Shown: one piece after another, positions 27,996 to 37,461 of the stretch
Numbering within the stretch: the stretch's first letter is position 1
Layout of the letters: each line of letters begins with the position of its first letter
From: Mesostigma viride
Taxonomy: Eukaryota; Streptophyta; Mesostigmatophyceae; Mesostigmatales; Mesostigmataceae
DNA: 64,000 nt
Direction: 5' to 3'
Assembly (NCBI GenBank): GCA_009746045.1
Contig: RPFO01000937.1
Coordinates: forward strand, 1 to 64,000
The notes under the pieces: model-generated
The model's input: the letters and a program-made list of their open reading frames with translations, nothing else
The model's database searches: none
Told to the model about the DNA's origin: nothing
Position numbers and translations under genes: made by a program

Positions 27996-29911
27996 ATGTC
28001 ACAACGTGGCCGAAAGGGTGCATCCACCGCTGACGGCCGGTGGGTGAAATCGATGGACGCATTTCCGAAGAAGCCAGCCGCGGGCCACACCCATGGCGCG
28101 GGCGGGGGCGCGGGCGGGGGCGGGGGCGGGGGAGAAGGCGCGGGTGCGGGCGCGGGCGCCACCCAAGACGCGGGCGCGGGCGCGGGCCCGGGCGGGGGCG
28201 GGGGCGGGGGCGCAGGCGCCGGCGCGGGTGCGGGCGCGGGCGCCACCCAAGGCGCGCGCGCGGGCGCGGGCGGGGGTGGGGGCGGGGGAGAAGGCGCGGG
28301 TGCGGGCGCGGGCGCCACCCAAGACGCGGGCGCGGGCGCGGGCCCGGGCGGGGCGGGGGCGGGGGCGCAGGCGCCGGCGCGGGTGCGGGCGCGGGCGCCA
28401 CCCAAGGCGCGCGCGCGGGCGCGGGCGGGGGTGGGGGCGCAGGCGCCGGCGCGGGTGCGGGCGCGGGCGCCACCGCCGACTTGGATGATGAGCCAGCAAC
28501 CGAAGCCGAGAGGGAGAGGCACCGCTCTTCGAAGGTGTTCGATCTCGAAGTGTTTTGGGGCCCGGATATGACCGTGTATGTCCGCTGGCGCCTAGCCGCA
28601 TCGGAGACGTTGGTAAATGCACCGGTGAACAAGTGGCAGCCCACAGGGCCTAATGGCGAGGCTTGTGACGGGGTCACGCCCATTGGGTACACCCCGCAGG
28701 GAGATCCTGTCTATGGGTGCCTCCTCATAGAGCGTGGCAAGGCCCCCAAAGGAAGTCCTGGTCTAGTGCCGCTTTTTGAATGGGACGAGGGCGGTGCCAG
28801 GAGATGTACCTGCGCTAGCCTTCACAGCCTTTTTCCTGACATCGTCGCCGCTGAGAAGCAGCAGTTGCTGGACGGATGGATTGAGCAGGTGCCAAAGTCC
28901 GTGGAGGATGTGCGTGCCAACAACGAGAATCTGTTCGACATCATGGAGCAAAAGCTCAAAGAGAAGCGTGAACTGCAAGCGAACAAGGCGGTACCCTTAC
29001 CGCTGCGATCTGCAGGCGACCAGTCGGTTGCGCGGGCAACACGAGCACTGAGGCTGCCCATAAAATAAGTAATCTCACACGTCGCTTGCCCTGCCCGCGA
29101 GATTCAAGCGCAGATCAACCGCGCATGTGCGCCCGCTGCGCGAGGGAGCACATCAACGGCAACGCCCGCTTTGCGCACACTGATTTCCGGCAGGCACACC
29201 TTCAAGGTGAATGGAAGCCTCATACGACGCAGCGACCTACTCGTTGTTAAGCGGCCAGCCGTCACCTGCGGGCAGGGAATGCCGTGGGCACCACACATGC
29301 TGGTGAAGGTCCTTGATCTGGAAGGCGATCGCACGGAGCGTGACAGCATTGTCGCCTCTCCTTACTACGCACCGTCGTGGACGGGCCAGTTTTCTAGAGT
29401 GACATTAGGTGGCGGCAGCGCAGGGATGACGGTCCCCATTTCTGATGTACACCTGCAGCACTGGACAGTGGGCGGTACGGCAGAGGTGCACCAGCCTGAG
29501 CTGATCAGTACCGGCAAACTGTCAGCTGCCACGGTGGCGGCGTTGAAAGAGCACCCGCAGATTGACTTTGAGCATTACAAGACTGCCACCGCCGCCAGGG
29601 CAGCAGCAAAGGATGACTGCAATGCCTACTTTGCCGAGCATGGAGCACGTGCGCTTATCGGGATGCGCCTGTGTGCCCTGTTTCCGGGGATAGCGAGGAA
29701 GAGGGAGCGCTTCCATGGCTGGGTCACTAAGGTTCAGGAAAGGGGAGGTCACCTGCTCATCAAGGCGATGTGGGCTGATGGGCAGTATGAGGACTATCAT
29801 GCCCTGGCGGAGGTGACGCAGTTCGTGTGCGGCTGCCCACACCCAGTCGAGGCATTTGGCCGCGCTCGCTTCTTTCCACAGGAGCTAGGCTGGCACCGTG
29901 AACGCAGGTGA
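27996..29911 (+). pseudogene. Main transposon ORF, copy 1, disrupted
   Basis: Homologue of the intact 586-residue ORF at 51072-52832. This copy has an expanded Gly/Ala repeat (28090-28480) with an indel that breaks the frame and a nonsense change: CAA in copy 2 is TAA at 29066-29068. The remainder from 29069 matches copy 2 through to the stop at 29911. See the copy 2 entry for content. Confidence 0.75.
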
Positions 29912-30585
29912 TGGCACCCACATAGACGATGCCGTCCCTGCTGTGCACAGTGACAGTGAAGGCGGGGAGGAGGAGGAAGAGGGAGAGAAAGAGGGGGAGA
30001 AAGAGGGGGAGGAGGAGGGGGAGGAGGAGGGGGAGGAGGAGGGAGAGGGGGAGGGAGAGGGGGAGGGAGAATGGGAGGGGGAGGGGGAGGAGGAAGAGGG
30101 AGAGGGAGAGGGAGAGGAGGATGCGGAATGGGAGCCGGGGATATGACTGGTAGATGAGACGGTGCCATCTACCGGCGCATGGAATGAAGTGGTAGACAAG
30201 TTTACTCATGGTTGTCGGCAAGTAGAGCATGCACGCCTGGCCTAGCTGAATTTAAATCAATGAGTTGAGTTTGGAGAGGCTGCATTTTGCTTGGATGAAG
30301 AATGTGTTAGCATGGCCAAACTTTTATGGCTTGTAGCCAAATCCTCTTGGGGTATGTGCACAGTGTACTAGCGGTGTTGTGCAATTGCGAGGATTCCTGT
30401 CTTGTAGCGATGTGGCCTCTCACCCTGCAGCCTGGTAGATGTGTTGGCATGCAGCCACCCATCATTGGTCATCCGATCTGGTGTGATTTGCATTTGCACA
30501 CCTTGTATTAAGGCCATGATATGATGATGTCTTGTTATTTTTAATGTGTATATGCGAAAAGAGGCATAATATGCTTGTATATAGT
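29912..30585. other. Transposon 3' region with GGA-rich purine tract, copy 1
   Basis: GGGGGAGG-type purine repeats at about 29958-30125, then AT-rich sequence without a gene. Copy 2 has a shorter purine tract (52888-53030). Confidence 0.6.
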
Positions 30586-31610
30586 GCTAGCAAATGTCAC
30601 TACCTTTACCTATGCCTGACCTTACAAGTTGAGGATGGTCTAATGTAGTGGCAAACAGGTTATTTACAACAATTCACAGTTTTCTGACATAGTTTGAGGC
30701 AACTATACTTACCAAAATGCTTGAAAAAGGCAAAAATTGCACCATTTATGCTAGCAAACGTCACTATTTTGAGATCAAACTGGGCCCAAACTTGGCCCAT
30801 GGTCTAATCTAGTGGTGTTTAGGTTGCTTCCAACATTTCATAGCTTTCTGACATAGTTTGATATTGTTTAGTAGCTTACACTGAGCAAAATGCTTGAAAA
30901 TGGCAAAAAATGCACCATTTATGCTAGCAAACGTCACTATTTTGACGTCAGACTGAGCCCAAACTTAATTAATTAATTATTATATATGCTAGCAAACGTC
31001 ACTATTTTGAGATCAAACTGGGCCCAAACTTGGCCCATGGTCTAATCTAGTGGTGTTTAGGTTGCTTCCAATATTTCATAGCTTTATGACGTAGTTTGAT
31101 ATTGTTTAGTAGCTTACACTGAGCAAAATGCTTGAAAATGGCAAAAAATGCAGTATTTATGCTAGCAAACGTCACTATTTTGAGTTCAGATTGACCCCAA
31201 ACTTAATTAATTAATTATTATATATGCTAGCAAACGTCACTATTTTGAGATCAAACTGGGCCCAAACTTGGCCCATGGTCTAATCTAGTGGTGTTTAGGT
31301 TGCTTCCAATATTTCATAGCTTTATGACGTAGTTTGATATTGTTTAGTAGCTTACACTGAGCAAAATGCTTGAAAATGGCAAAAAATGCAGTATTTATGC
31401 TAGCAAACGTCACTATTTTGAGTTCAGATTGACCCCAAACTTTGTGCATGGTCTATTCTAGTGGTAATTAGGTTGCTTGCAAATATCCATGATGGTTTGA
31501 CGTGATTTAGTACTGTTTCCTATTTATTACTATTTAATTTAACAAAAAATGACAAAAATGTACCTTCATTGCTAGCAAATGTCACCAAGATGACGTCCGA
31601 TCGATACCAA
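30586..31610. repeat. Subterminal tandem repeats, copy 1
   Basis: Repeats begin with ATGCTAGCAAACGTCACTATTTTGA and contain GGCCCATGGTCTAATCTAGTGG and TTGATATTGTTTAGTAGCTTACACTGAGC. The starter word is at about 30751, 30920, 30986, 31157, 31224 and 31396. A 238-bp stretch (30986-31223) is repeated directly, which copy 2 lacks. Subterminal repeats of this sort often bind transposase. Confidence 0.75.
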
Positions 31611-31734
31611 ACTTTGTACGAGGTCTATTTTGGTTGCAAACATCATGCATGACAATTTTCAGCATAAAAAGACAAACTTCGGTACGAAGTACATTTTGCG
31701 TGCTGGAGTACATTCTTAATGGCTGGTAGGGGTT

Positions 31735-32491
31735 CCGCGATTGGTGGGCCGCCGCCGCCGCGAGGGACGAGTGGGGGGAGGCGACGGGATACGACCTCGC
31801 GTGCGAATGGGGCGTGTCGAACCGGCTCTCCGCCGAGACGCGCACCGCCGGGCTCCCCCCGGGCAGCCTGTCCGTGTCGTTCCGCCGCGGCGCCGAGTCG
31901 TTCTTGGTGACGTACCCTCTGTCGTGTCGTATTTCGTTCCCCCCCTGGAAAGATGAAGAGGAGACGGAGACGGTGCGACCCCCGGTCGACGCGAGGACGC
32001 GGCTCTCGCGCAAGGTTCTGTCGGCGACGTTCGGACGGTCTCGTCCGCACGCGGAGGACGAGGATTGCACACGGTGCGTGGCGAGGAGTCTGGGTCCGCT
32101 CGGCGACTTCTACGCGTCTGCGGGTCTGCCTCAGTTCGTCTGGGCCCTGTGGAGACACGCGGAGATCGAGAAGTCGAGTCGCCGCGCCCTGCGAGCCTTG
32201 GGCCGGCGCCCGAGGCGAGGCCGGCTGTCCGCGCCCTCTCCGTGGGAGGACCGGGACGTGAGCGAGTCGCCGCGCCTGGGCGAGGGCGAGGGCGGGGGCG
32301 GGGGCGAGGTCGAGGGCGAGGCGGACGTCGAGAAAGGAGGGGATTCGTCGGACCCGCCCTGTTTCCTGCGCGTCATCTTCGGCGACGGAAAAACCGTGGT
32401 GTACGATTCGAGATCGGTGACGGAGTCGCTCGGTTCCGGCGGGACGGCCCACTACACGTTCGACGCCGCGGCCGCGAAGAAGAGGGACTGA
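31735..32491 (+). pseudogene. 3' part of the transposon-interrupted membrane-anchored protein gene
   Basis: In frame with 22523-22713 after removal of the transposon and one TSD copy. Contains a CTRC motif and an acidic Gly/Glu linker, and ends with a beta-rich piece (FLRVIFGDGKTVVYDSRSVTE). Stop at 32491, 3 bp before the next ATG. No family recognised. A shorter product could start at an internal ATG, but no promoter is obvious. Confidence 0.65.
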
Positions 32492-32494
32492 GGA

Positions 32495-33265
32495 ATGGAC
32501 GACCTCCCCGAGTACGACTTCGAGGAGCACGAGGCCGAGATGGACGGGGCCGAGACGGGCCCGGCGATCTCGGACGGGGCGCCCTACCGCGTGTTGCGCG
32601 CCGCGCCGTTACGCGCCTTGCTGGAGAAGGGACGCCGCGACACGTGGCCGGAACGGACGGACGTGTGCTGCTGGCACTGCTGCCACCCGTTCGACGGGGT
32701 CCCGGCGGTGCTGCCCGTGGGGTACAAGCCGGGCAAGGGTTTTTTGGTGAAGGGCGTGTTCTGCGGATTCGCGTGCGCCAAGAGCTATAACATGGACACG
32801 TCGGGGGCGCAGAGGGAACTACGGAACATGTGGCTGTTCGACATGATGCTGAAATTGTGGCGGTCGAACCCGAGCCGCGAGCGGCGCGCTTTCCCGGGAG
32901 TGCGTCCCGCTCCGCCGCGGACGTGCTTGAAGATGTTCGGCGGGGACATGACGATCGAGGAGTTCCGAGGGGCGGACCCGTTCGAGCTGCATCGCGTGTT
33001 GGACCCTCCGTTCACGATGGACGTGATACAACAGGTGCATTGCGTGTACGAGATCAACGAGAAGGCGCGGAGGACGAAGAGGGACGCGGTCGTGCGCGAG
33101 CCCACGATCCGCGACCCGGCGGAGTCGAAGAAGCGGCGGGACGCGGAACAGGCCAAGTTGACGTTGAAACGTCCGCGGCCGTCCGCGAACCCGAAACACA
33201 GTTTAGACAAGTTTCTTAGCAAGGGCAAGGCCAAGGCGCCCACCGTCGCGATCCCGCCTCGGTGA
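32495..33265 (+). CDS. VLTF2-like: VLTF2/A1L-like late transcription factor with FCS-type zinc finger
   Basis: 256 residues from ATG 32495. The zinc site is C59-W-H-C62 followed by CHPFDGVPAVLPVGY, then C90-G-F-A-C94 in FLVKGVFCGFACAKSYN. This arrangement is that of the poxvirus A1L/VLTF2 family and its phycodnavirus and mimivirus relatives, which act with the viral RNA polymerase on late promoters. The C-terminal 60 residues are basic (KKRRDAEQAKLTLKRPRP). A core-type gene that strongly supports a nucleocytoplasmic large DNA virus. Confidence 0.8.
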   Translation: MDDLPEYDFEEHEAEMDGAETGPAISDGAPYRVLRAAPLRALLEKGRRDTWPERTDVCCWHCCHPFDGVPAVLPVGYKPGKGFLVKGVFCGFACAKSYNMDTSGAQRELRNMWLFDMMLKLWRSNPSRERRAFPGVRPAPPRTCLKMFGGDMTIEEFRGADPFELHRVLDPPFTMDVIQQVHCVYEINEKARRTKRDAVVREPTIRDPAESKKRRDAEQAKLTLKRPRPSANPKHSLDKFLSKGKAKAPTVAIPPR

Positions 33266-33301
33266 AAATTTGTATCGATTCGTATTACAGGAATAAAGTC
33301 G

Positions 33302-34582
33302 TTAAGCTGAATAACCAGGCAACCATTGACGAACGGCTTTGATACCTTTGACCAATCCGAGCACGTCCCCTAATACGGGGACGCGCGCGATGATGTCCCC
33401 CGACAGGTTGCCGATCTCTTCCGCATACCCCAATTCATCAAAGCTGTCCTCCATAACACGCCTGTCGATCGGTTTCATCAACTCCTTTTTAAGCGATTTC
33501 GTTCTATTTTTCACGTCCCCTCGCTGTTCCGCCATTTTGATCATTTCGTCCGATAAGCGCTCGTGCACCGTGCCGTTTAACGACCCTGCGAGGAGTTTAG
33601 AAAGGAGCGACATCTTGTTCCTCTTAAGTGCCTCGTCTGTCAGAATTTTCGCCCTTCTCATCCTCAGGCCGGTCTGTTCTTTCGGGTCTTCGAGGATCTT
33701 TTGCGACTCCCTCGCGATTTCCGCTTTCCGGAACTTTTCGACTTCGGCGTCCACCCCCGCGTCTCGTGCGTACTTGGACCTCCGCAAGCCGCGTCGCGCC
33801 TCGCGCACGCCCAAGACCCCGCCCGACGCCGCCATCATTTTTAGGGTGTCATCGATGGAGCGCTCGGGGTGCAGCAAGGGCAATGCGAGAGTGATCCAAG
33901 GCGGTACGGGATACCCCGCAATGTTTATCAACGCCGGGATCATGTTGAGGTACACGTATCCTTTCATCTTAGTATTACTTGTCCCGGCGGAGCGCGCCCC
34001 CGCGAGTGCGTGGATCATCAGACGGACCGGTTTCGGGACCGTATCCATCAACTGATCTATAAACGGGATCGTAGACACTAACACGGATATGTCTCCGACG
34101 GCCGCGAACACCGTCTTCGCCAATTGGCGAATCATGGTCATGACACGAGCGGGGATCAGACGACGCAGAAAAGAGAATCGCTGGCCTGCATTGAGACGTT
34201 TGGACACGATCGAGCACAGCTCAGACTTGGTTTCTTTCGCGAACTCGTCACGTGTCCGTCCGAACAACACGGCAGCGACAGACGCGAGTTGGTCGCGCGT
34301 TACGCCTCCATCTGAGGCGAGTGTCTGTACGCACGCGTCGTGACTCAGGCGGTCGACGACGGCCACGTTCAGTTTATAACACAGATCGGGCGGTCGGATC
34401 GCGCGGACTTCCTTCAAGGAGATGCCCGGGAAGAGGATCTGATAAAGTCGAATCGCGTCTCTCCGATTCGTACCTTTGAGCGCCCCGTCGAAACATATTA
34501 TGGCGGAATCGTCCGCGGCTGCGGTTTTGAGCGCATTCAGCGTTTTCGACGTCGGGGTCTTCTTATGTCCTTTCGAGCCCAT
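33302..34582 (-). CDS. Hypothetical protein with hydrophobic middle (possible virion protein)
   Basis: 426 residues from ATG 34582, with ATATAATTATA 7 bp upstream. Residues 40-130 hold a two-fold module (LYQILFPGISLKEVRAIRPP.LCYKL, then a VAAVLFGRTRDEF..KSELCSIV) resembling the start of the 44075 protein (MYPDLPAEFLQKAAKPSLCLLL, ALCSLAAN). The middle has amphipathic or hydrophobic segments (VFAAVGDISVLVSTIPFI, YLNMIPALINIAGYPVPPWITLALPLL); the last third is charged helix. No enzyme motif. Lower GC than flanking genes. Confidence 0.65.
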   Translation of the reverse strand: MGSKGHKKTPTSKTLNALKTAAADDSAIICFDGALKGTNRRDAIRLYQILFPGISLKEVRAIRPPDLCYKLNVAVVDRLSHDACVQTLASDGGVTRDQLASVAAVLFGRTRDEFAKETKSELCSIVSKRLNAGQRFSFLRRLIPARVMTMIRQLAKTVFAAVGDISVLVSTIPFIDQLMDTVPKPVRLMIHALAGARSAGTSNTKMKGYVYLNMIPALINIAGYPVPPWITLALPLLHPERSIDDTLKMMAASGGVLGVREARRGLRRSKYARDAGVDAEVEKFRKAEIARESQKILEDPKEQTGLRMRRAKILTDEALKRNKMSLLSKLLAGSLNGTVHERLSDEMIKMAEQRGDVKNRTKSLKKELMKPIDRRVMEDSFDELGYAEEIGNLSGDIIARVPVLGDVLGLVKGIKAVRQWLPGYSA

Positions 34583-34589
34583 GGACGCG

Positions 34590-34600
34590 TATAATTATAT
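34590..34600 (-). promoter_or_regulatory. TATA-like box of the 33302-34582 gene
   Basis: ATATAATTATA on the minus strand, 7 bp before the ATG at 34582. Confidence 0.5.
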
Positions 34601-34617
34601 GCACAAAAAATATTGCG

Positions 34618-35763
34618 TCAAGTCCTCGCTGTCAGGCGCCACCGCGTCTGCGCCTTCGTCCGCGGCCGCGTCTGCGACCGCGTCACCCTCCGCGCCGGCG
34701 GCTGTTTCCGTTTCCTCGCGGGTCTCCTTACAGGAACCGGCAAAGGCGGAGGGGGCGGGGGCGGGGGCGGGAGCTGAGGAGGAGGCGCGCGGATGCGACG
34801 AGTCAACGCCCTCGCGGCCTGCGTCGGCACCGGCACCGGCGCCGGTGTCCGAGCGGCCGTGGGCGCACTCGACGCGGACCGCGTCGTCCTCGTGGCCGGC
34901 AGCGCGTGCGCCGCCGTCAAGTCGGGCAACGCGTCCGGTCTCCTGTACGTGTCGCCACAGTTGCCGATGACGGTCATCAAGGGCGCCTCCATCAGGAACC
35001 CGAGGCCGTTGCTATCGTCGAAGATCTCGAAGCCGTACTGGTGGCGGTAGTACCCCGCGAGCTCGCGGTTGTCCTCGATCTCGCACACCGTCGTGCGTCG
35101 AAACTTGGCCTTGTCCTCCTCCGTCTTCATCTTCTTCGTCGTGACCTCGACGTATCGGTTCGTGGCCTTGTGCTGCAAGAGGTACTTGCGCAAGTCCTCG
35201 TCGGACATGGTGAGCGCCTTGCGCTTTTTGGAGTCCTTCGACATCTCGCAGTGTCCCCCGCCGGCCTCCAGTCCGATGACCGCGGTGGCCGGGTCCGTCA
35301 CGAACCCCTTTTCGACCATGAGGAAGATCGCCGCGCACAAGAGCTTCTTGCCGAGCCCCGCCAGCGAGGCCCTCTCCGTGCTGGTACTGTCCCCGCGAAA
35401 CTGCTGCGGACGGACGTAGAACCATTCGAGGTACAGGTAGTTGTTCCGCAGTCGCTCGGCCCCGTTCTCCTTCCCGGGCGGCGTGTGCGCCTTGTCCCGT
35501 TTCCGGCTGTCGATCTGCACGTACGCGAGGTCGTTGTACGGCGGCCGCTCCTCCCTCAACTTTTTCGTCAGGCCGGAGGAGTACCCGCTCGGGATCGGGA
35601 TCCACAGGTACAATGTCTTGCGCAGGAATTTGTAGTGGACCTCGAGAGGGAACTCCTTCGTATTGGGCTCCTCTCGGATCCTGTAATCGACGCGGACGCG
35701 TTTCGTGGGGATCAGCGCGAGCTCGTCCGCGAGCCCCGGCGCGTACATGTTGTCCTTGGTCAT
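34618..35763 (-). CDS. GNAT-like acetyltransferase fold with Pro-rich basic tail (tentative)
   Basis: 381 residues from ATG 35763. The core (residues 30-255) reads like a GNAT fold: beta strands (LYLEWFYVRP), a GLGKKLLCAAIFLMVEKG helix, AVIGLEAGGG, and a final ELAGYYRHQYGFEIFDD (Y..GF is the usual end of GNAT domains). The acetyl-CoA loop is not textbook Q/RxxGxG/A, so the call is tentative. The C-terminus is an Ala/Thr-rich linker, a run of eight or more prolines and a basic tail (RRPARKRKQPP). Confidence 0.45.
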   Translation of the reverse strand: MTKDNMYAPGLADELALIPTKRVRVDYRIREEPNTKEFPLEVHYKFLRKTLYLWIPIPSGYSSGLTKKLREERPPYNDLAYVQIDSRKRDKAHTPPGKENGAERLRNNYLYLEWFYVRPQQFRGDSTSTERASLAGLGKKLLCAAIFLMVEKGFVTDPATAVIGLEAGGGHCEMSKDSKKRKALTMSDEDLRKYLLQHKATNRYVEVTTKKMKTEEDKAKFRRTTVCEIEDNRELAGYYRHQYGFEIFDDSNGLGFLMEAPLMTVIGNCGDTYRRPDALPDLTAAHALPATRTTRSASSAPTAARTPAPVPVPTQAARALTRRIRAPPPQLPPPPPPPPPLPVPVRRPARKRKQPPARRVTRSQTRPRTKAQTRWRLTART

Positions 35764-35827
35764 GACGCCACGTCGTAATGCTGTACGCGTCCAAAAAAAT
35801 ATCGCAACGGATTGATAGAAAGATACG

Positions 35828-35992
35828 ATGGTCGCGAGACGTCCGAGGCGTCCCAACGGCTGCATCCGTCGCCGGCCCGGTTCGGCCGCCAGGAACCCGT
35901 GGGTCCAGCTCGTCATGAAGACGTGGGACCAGGGGCGCGGCGGCACCTACAAGCAGGCCATTCAGAAGGCCCGTGCCCAGTGGAAGAAGTAA
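35828..35992 (+). CDS. Small basic protein with HMG/YABBY-like motif
   Basis: 54 residues from ATG 35828: Arg-rich start, then NPWVQLVMKTWDQGRGGTYKQAI and KARAQWKK. The NPW..x..W..GRGGTYKxAI..A...WKK pattern recurs in short basic proteins of large DNA viruses and resembles half an HMG/YABBY box. Likely a DNA-binding virion peptide. It overlaps the 3' end of the convergent gene by 31 bp. Confidence 0.55.
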   Translation: MVARRPRRPNGCIRRRPGSAARNPWVQLVMKTWDQGRGGTYKQAIQKARAQWKK

Positions 35993-36413
35993 ACGCACTC
36001 GTCCTTGGTCAATGACCCTCGCCTGATCGATCGAGGGTCGCCGTTCTCGTATCGGTCGTAGACGCGCGCGTCCGTGCGCGCGGCCACGACCGACTCGATT
36101 TCGGGGATCCGGCGTGCGATCACTGATTGGGGGCGGCGAGGTGGTCCGTCCAAACGCTCATCGTGAGCCCGGGCGCGACGACGTCGCCGTGCACGAGGGT
36201 CTGGAACGCGCGCGTCGCGGAGAGGTTCAAGGGGAGTCCGTCCTCCCTGGCGCGAGGATTGGCGAGGACGCGCGCGTCGCAGCAATCTCCGTGGCGGAGG
36301 GCGACGGGGTCGTCGCATTGGAGCAGAGAGCGGAACACGCGGTCGCGGTCCCATTTGGACACGCGTCCGTGGGTGACGGGGTGGTCTCCGGCGGGTACGA
36401 ACAGGAAGTCCAT
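35962..36413 (-). CDS. Hypothetical protein (weak DUF3846 resemblance), frame broken in a C5 run near 36127
   Basis: From ATG 36413 the product runs 97 residues (MDFLFVPAGDHPVTHGRVSK) to a stop at 36120. The -1 frame continues with plausible peptide (ARRIPEIESVVAARTDARVY, then SLTKDECVYFFHWARAF) to 35962. Reading the C5 as C6 joins them into about 150 residues. The NLSATRAFQTLVHGDVVAPG segment resembles DUF3846 proteins of phages and algal viruses, not confirmed. Divergent with the 36438 gene, starts 24 bp apart. Confidence 0.5.
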
Positions 36414-36437
36414 TTTTTTATGTCGGGAGAATGATAA

Positions 36438-36743
36438 ATGAGCCTCGCGCGGTACCTGCAGCACGTGCAAGGAGGCGACGGTTTTTCTCCGCACATTTTC
36501 GACGAGCACTTCGCCAAGTACGCGAACGAGGGGTACGCCGCCCCCGTCGAGCCGACCGCCGAGGCCGTACCGCCGCCCGTCCCGTACGGCGACATCACGG
36601 CGCGGCAGGCAGAGGACTTCGGGGTGGTTATGGTGGACCGCGACGTGCTTGCGCGGATCATGCGCGCGGTCGAGGAGGTGGAGAGACGCAAGGGTCTTTC
36701 GGTTCCGCCGTCGTTGAACTCGGTGTACGCGAGCGAGGGGGGC
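36438..36743 (+). pseudogene. 5' part of a viral gene cut by the copia-type retrotransposon
   Basis: 102 codons from ATG 36438 (RYLQHVQGGDGFSPHIFDEH, FGVVMVDRDVLARIMRAVEE). The retrotransposon starts at 36744 and supplies a stop almost at once. The 3' part resumes at 42490; removal of the element and one GGGGC keeps the frame (Gly-Gly-Gly-Trp-Pro across the junction). No family recognised. Confidence 0.7.
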
Positions 36744-37244
36744 AGTTGAGATTGAGAATGATGCTTGCAAGAATGCGGCCCTAGGTGCCTGGGTTTATTA
36801 TCAATTTATATGGTTACAAGTCATGTGTGCAACCCCAAGATTGCGATAGGCCTTATCGTCATTGCACCAATCACATTTCATGTGCATTAGCGATTTCCAA
36901 GAGGCACACTGAACTAGCGTTACGCCAGCGTTGCACAATGCTTCTAGACGCTTCTAGAACCATTTACAAATATCCATTAGCAGGGAATATTGCCGTATTC
37001 GTCTGCCCGCTGAAGGGGTGTTTTATCTCATCAATCCTTGGCACGACTTCAACAGCCTGACCGACAGTCAGTGCTCAACAGTCAGCGCGACCACTAGTTA
37101 TAATGCATCAGCTTGGCTATACTGCCACCATGGTCATGTACACAAGCTGTGTGCAGCAATTGTGAGTATTGTTTCACAGATTTACATTCCATTATGCATG
37201 CACCAGTTTATACACGCATTTCGGTCAAGCAACAGATTGCAACT
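36744..37244 (-). repeat. LTR (3' LTR in element orientation)
   Basis: 501 bp with AGTTG/CAACT terminal inverted repeats, nearly identical to 41984-42484. Confidence 0.9.
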
Positions 37245-37461
37245 CCAGCCCTTTCTTTTTTCATGTGGCAATAGGACTGCGTACTCAAATCTGTAAGAAC
37301 TACGGCCGCGCAGGCCTTGCCATCATGAACGCACCTTAGGCCCCACATGGTTTTGGAGGGTAATCCCCAGCCAAACAAATTACACCATAGCATCGCTACC
37401 GGGAAAACCTACCAAGGTAAAACCCGAGTCAAGGGGCCATTCACACTCCACGACATCTCAA

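Larger units (their letters stand above)
22714..31731 (+). mobile_element. TIR DNA transposon, copy 1 (9,018 bp, 3-bp TSD GTT)
   Basis: Ends are 32-bp terminal inverted repeats (left CCCTGCCAGCCGTTAAGAAT..., right complementary with two mismatches), flanked by GTT at 22711-22713 and 31732-31734. The body is nearly the same as the copy at 45705-54332 in order and sequence: unique AT-rich left arm, CCCCG/CCCACG/CCCCTG arrays, a 613-bp foldback, two ORF regions, and subterminal tandem repeats. A 3-bp TSD fits CMC/EnSpm-, PIF/Harbinger- or Academ-type elements, but the termini are not CACTA and I see no certain DDE transposase. This copy has a broken main ORF and a nested SINE-like insertion. Eukaryotic in character, not viral. 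Confidence 0.9.

Noticed and set aside
30586-31610. CRISPR-like array
   Set aside because: Units are long, adjacent and diverged with no short repeat plus unique spacer pattern; they are subterminal transposon repeats.
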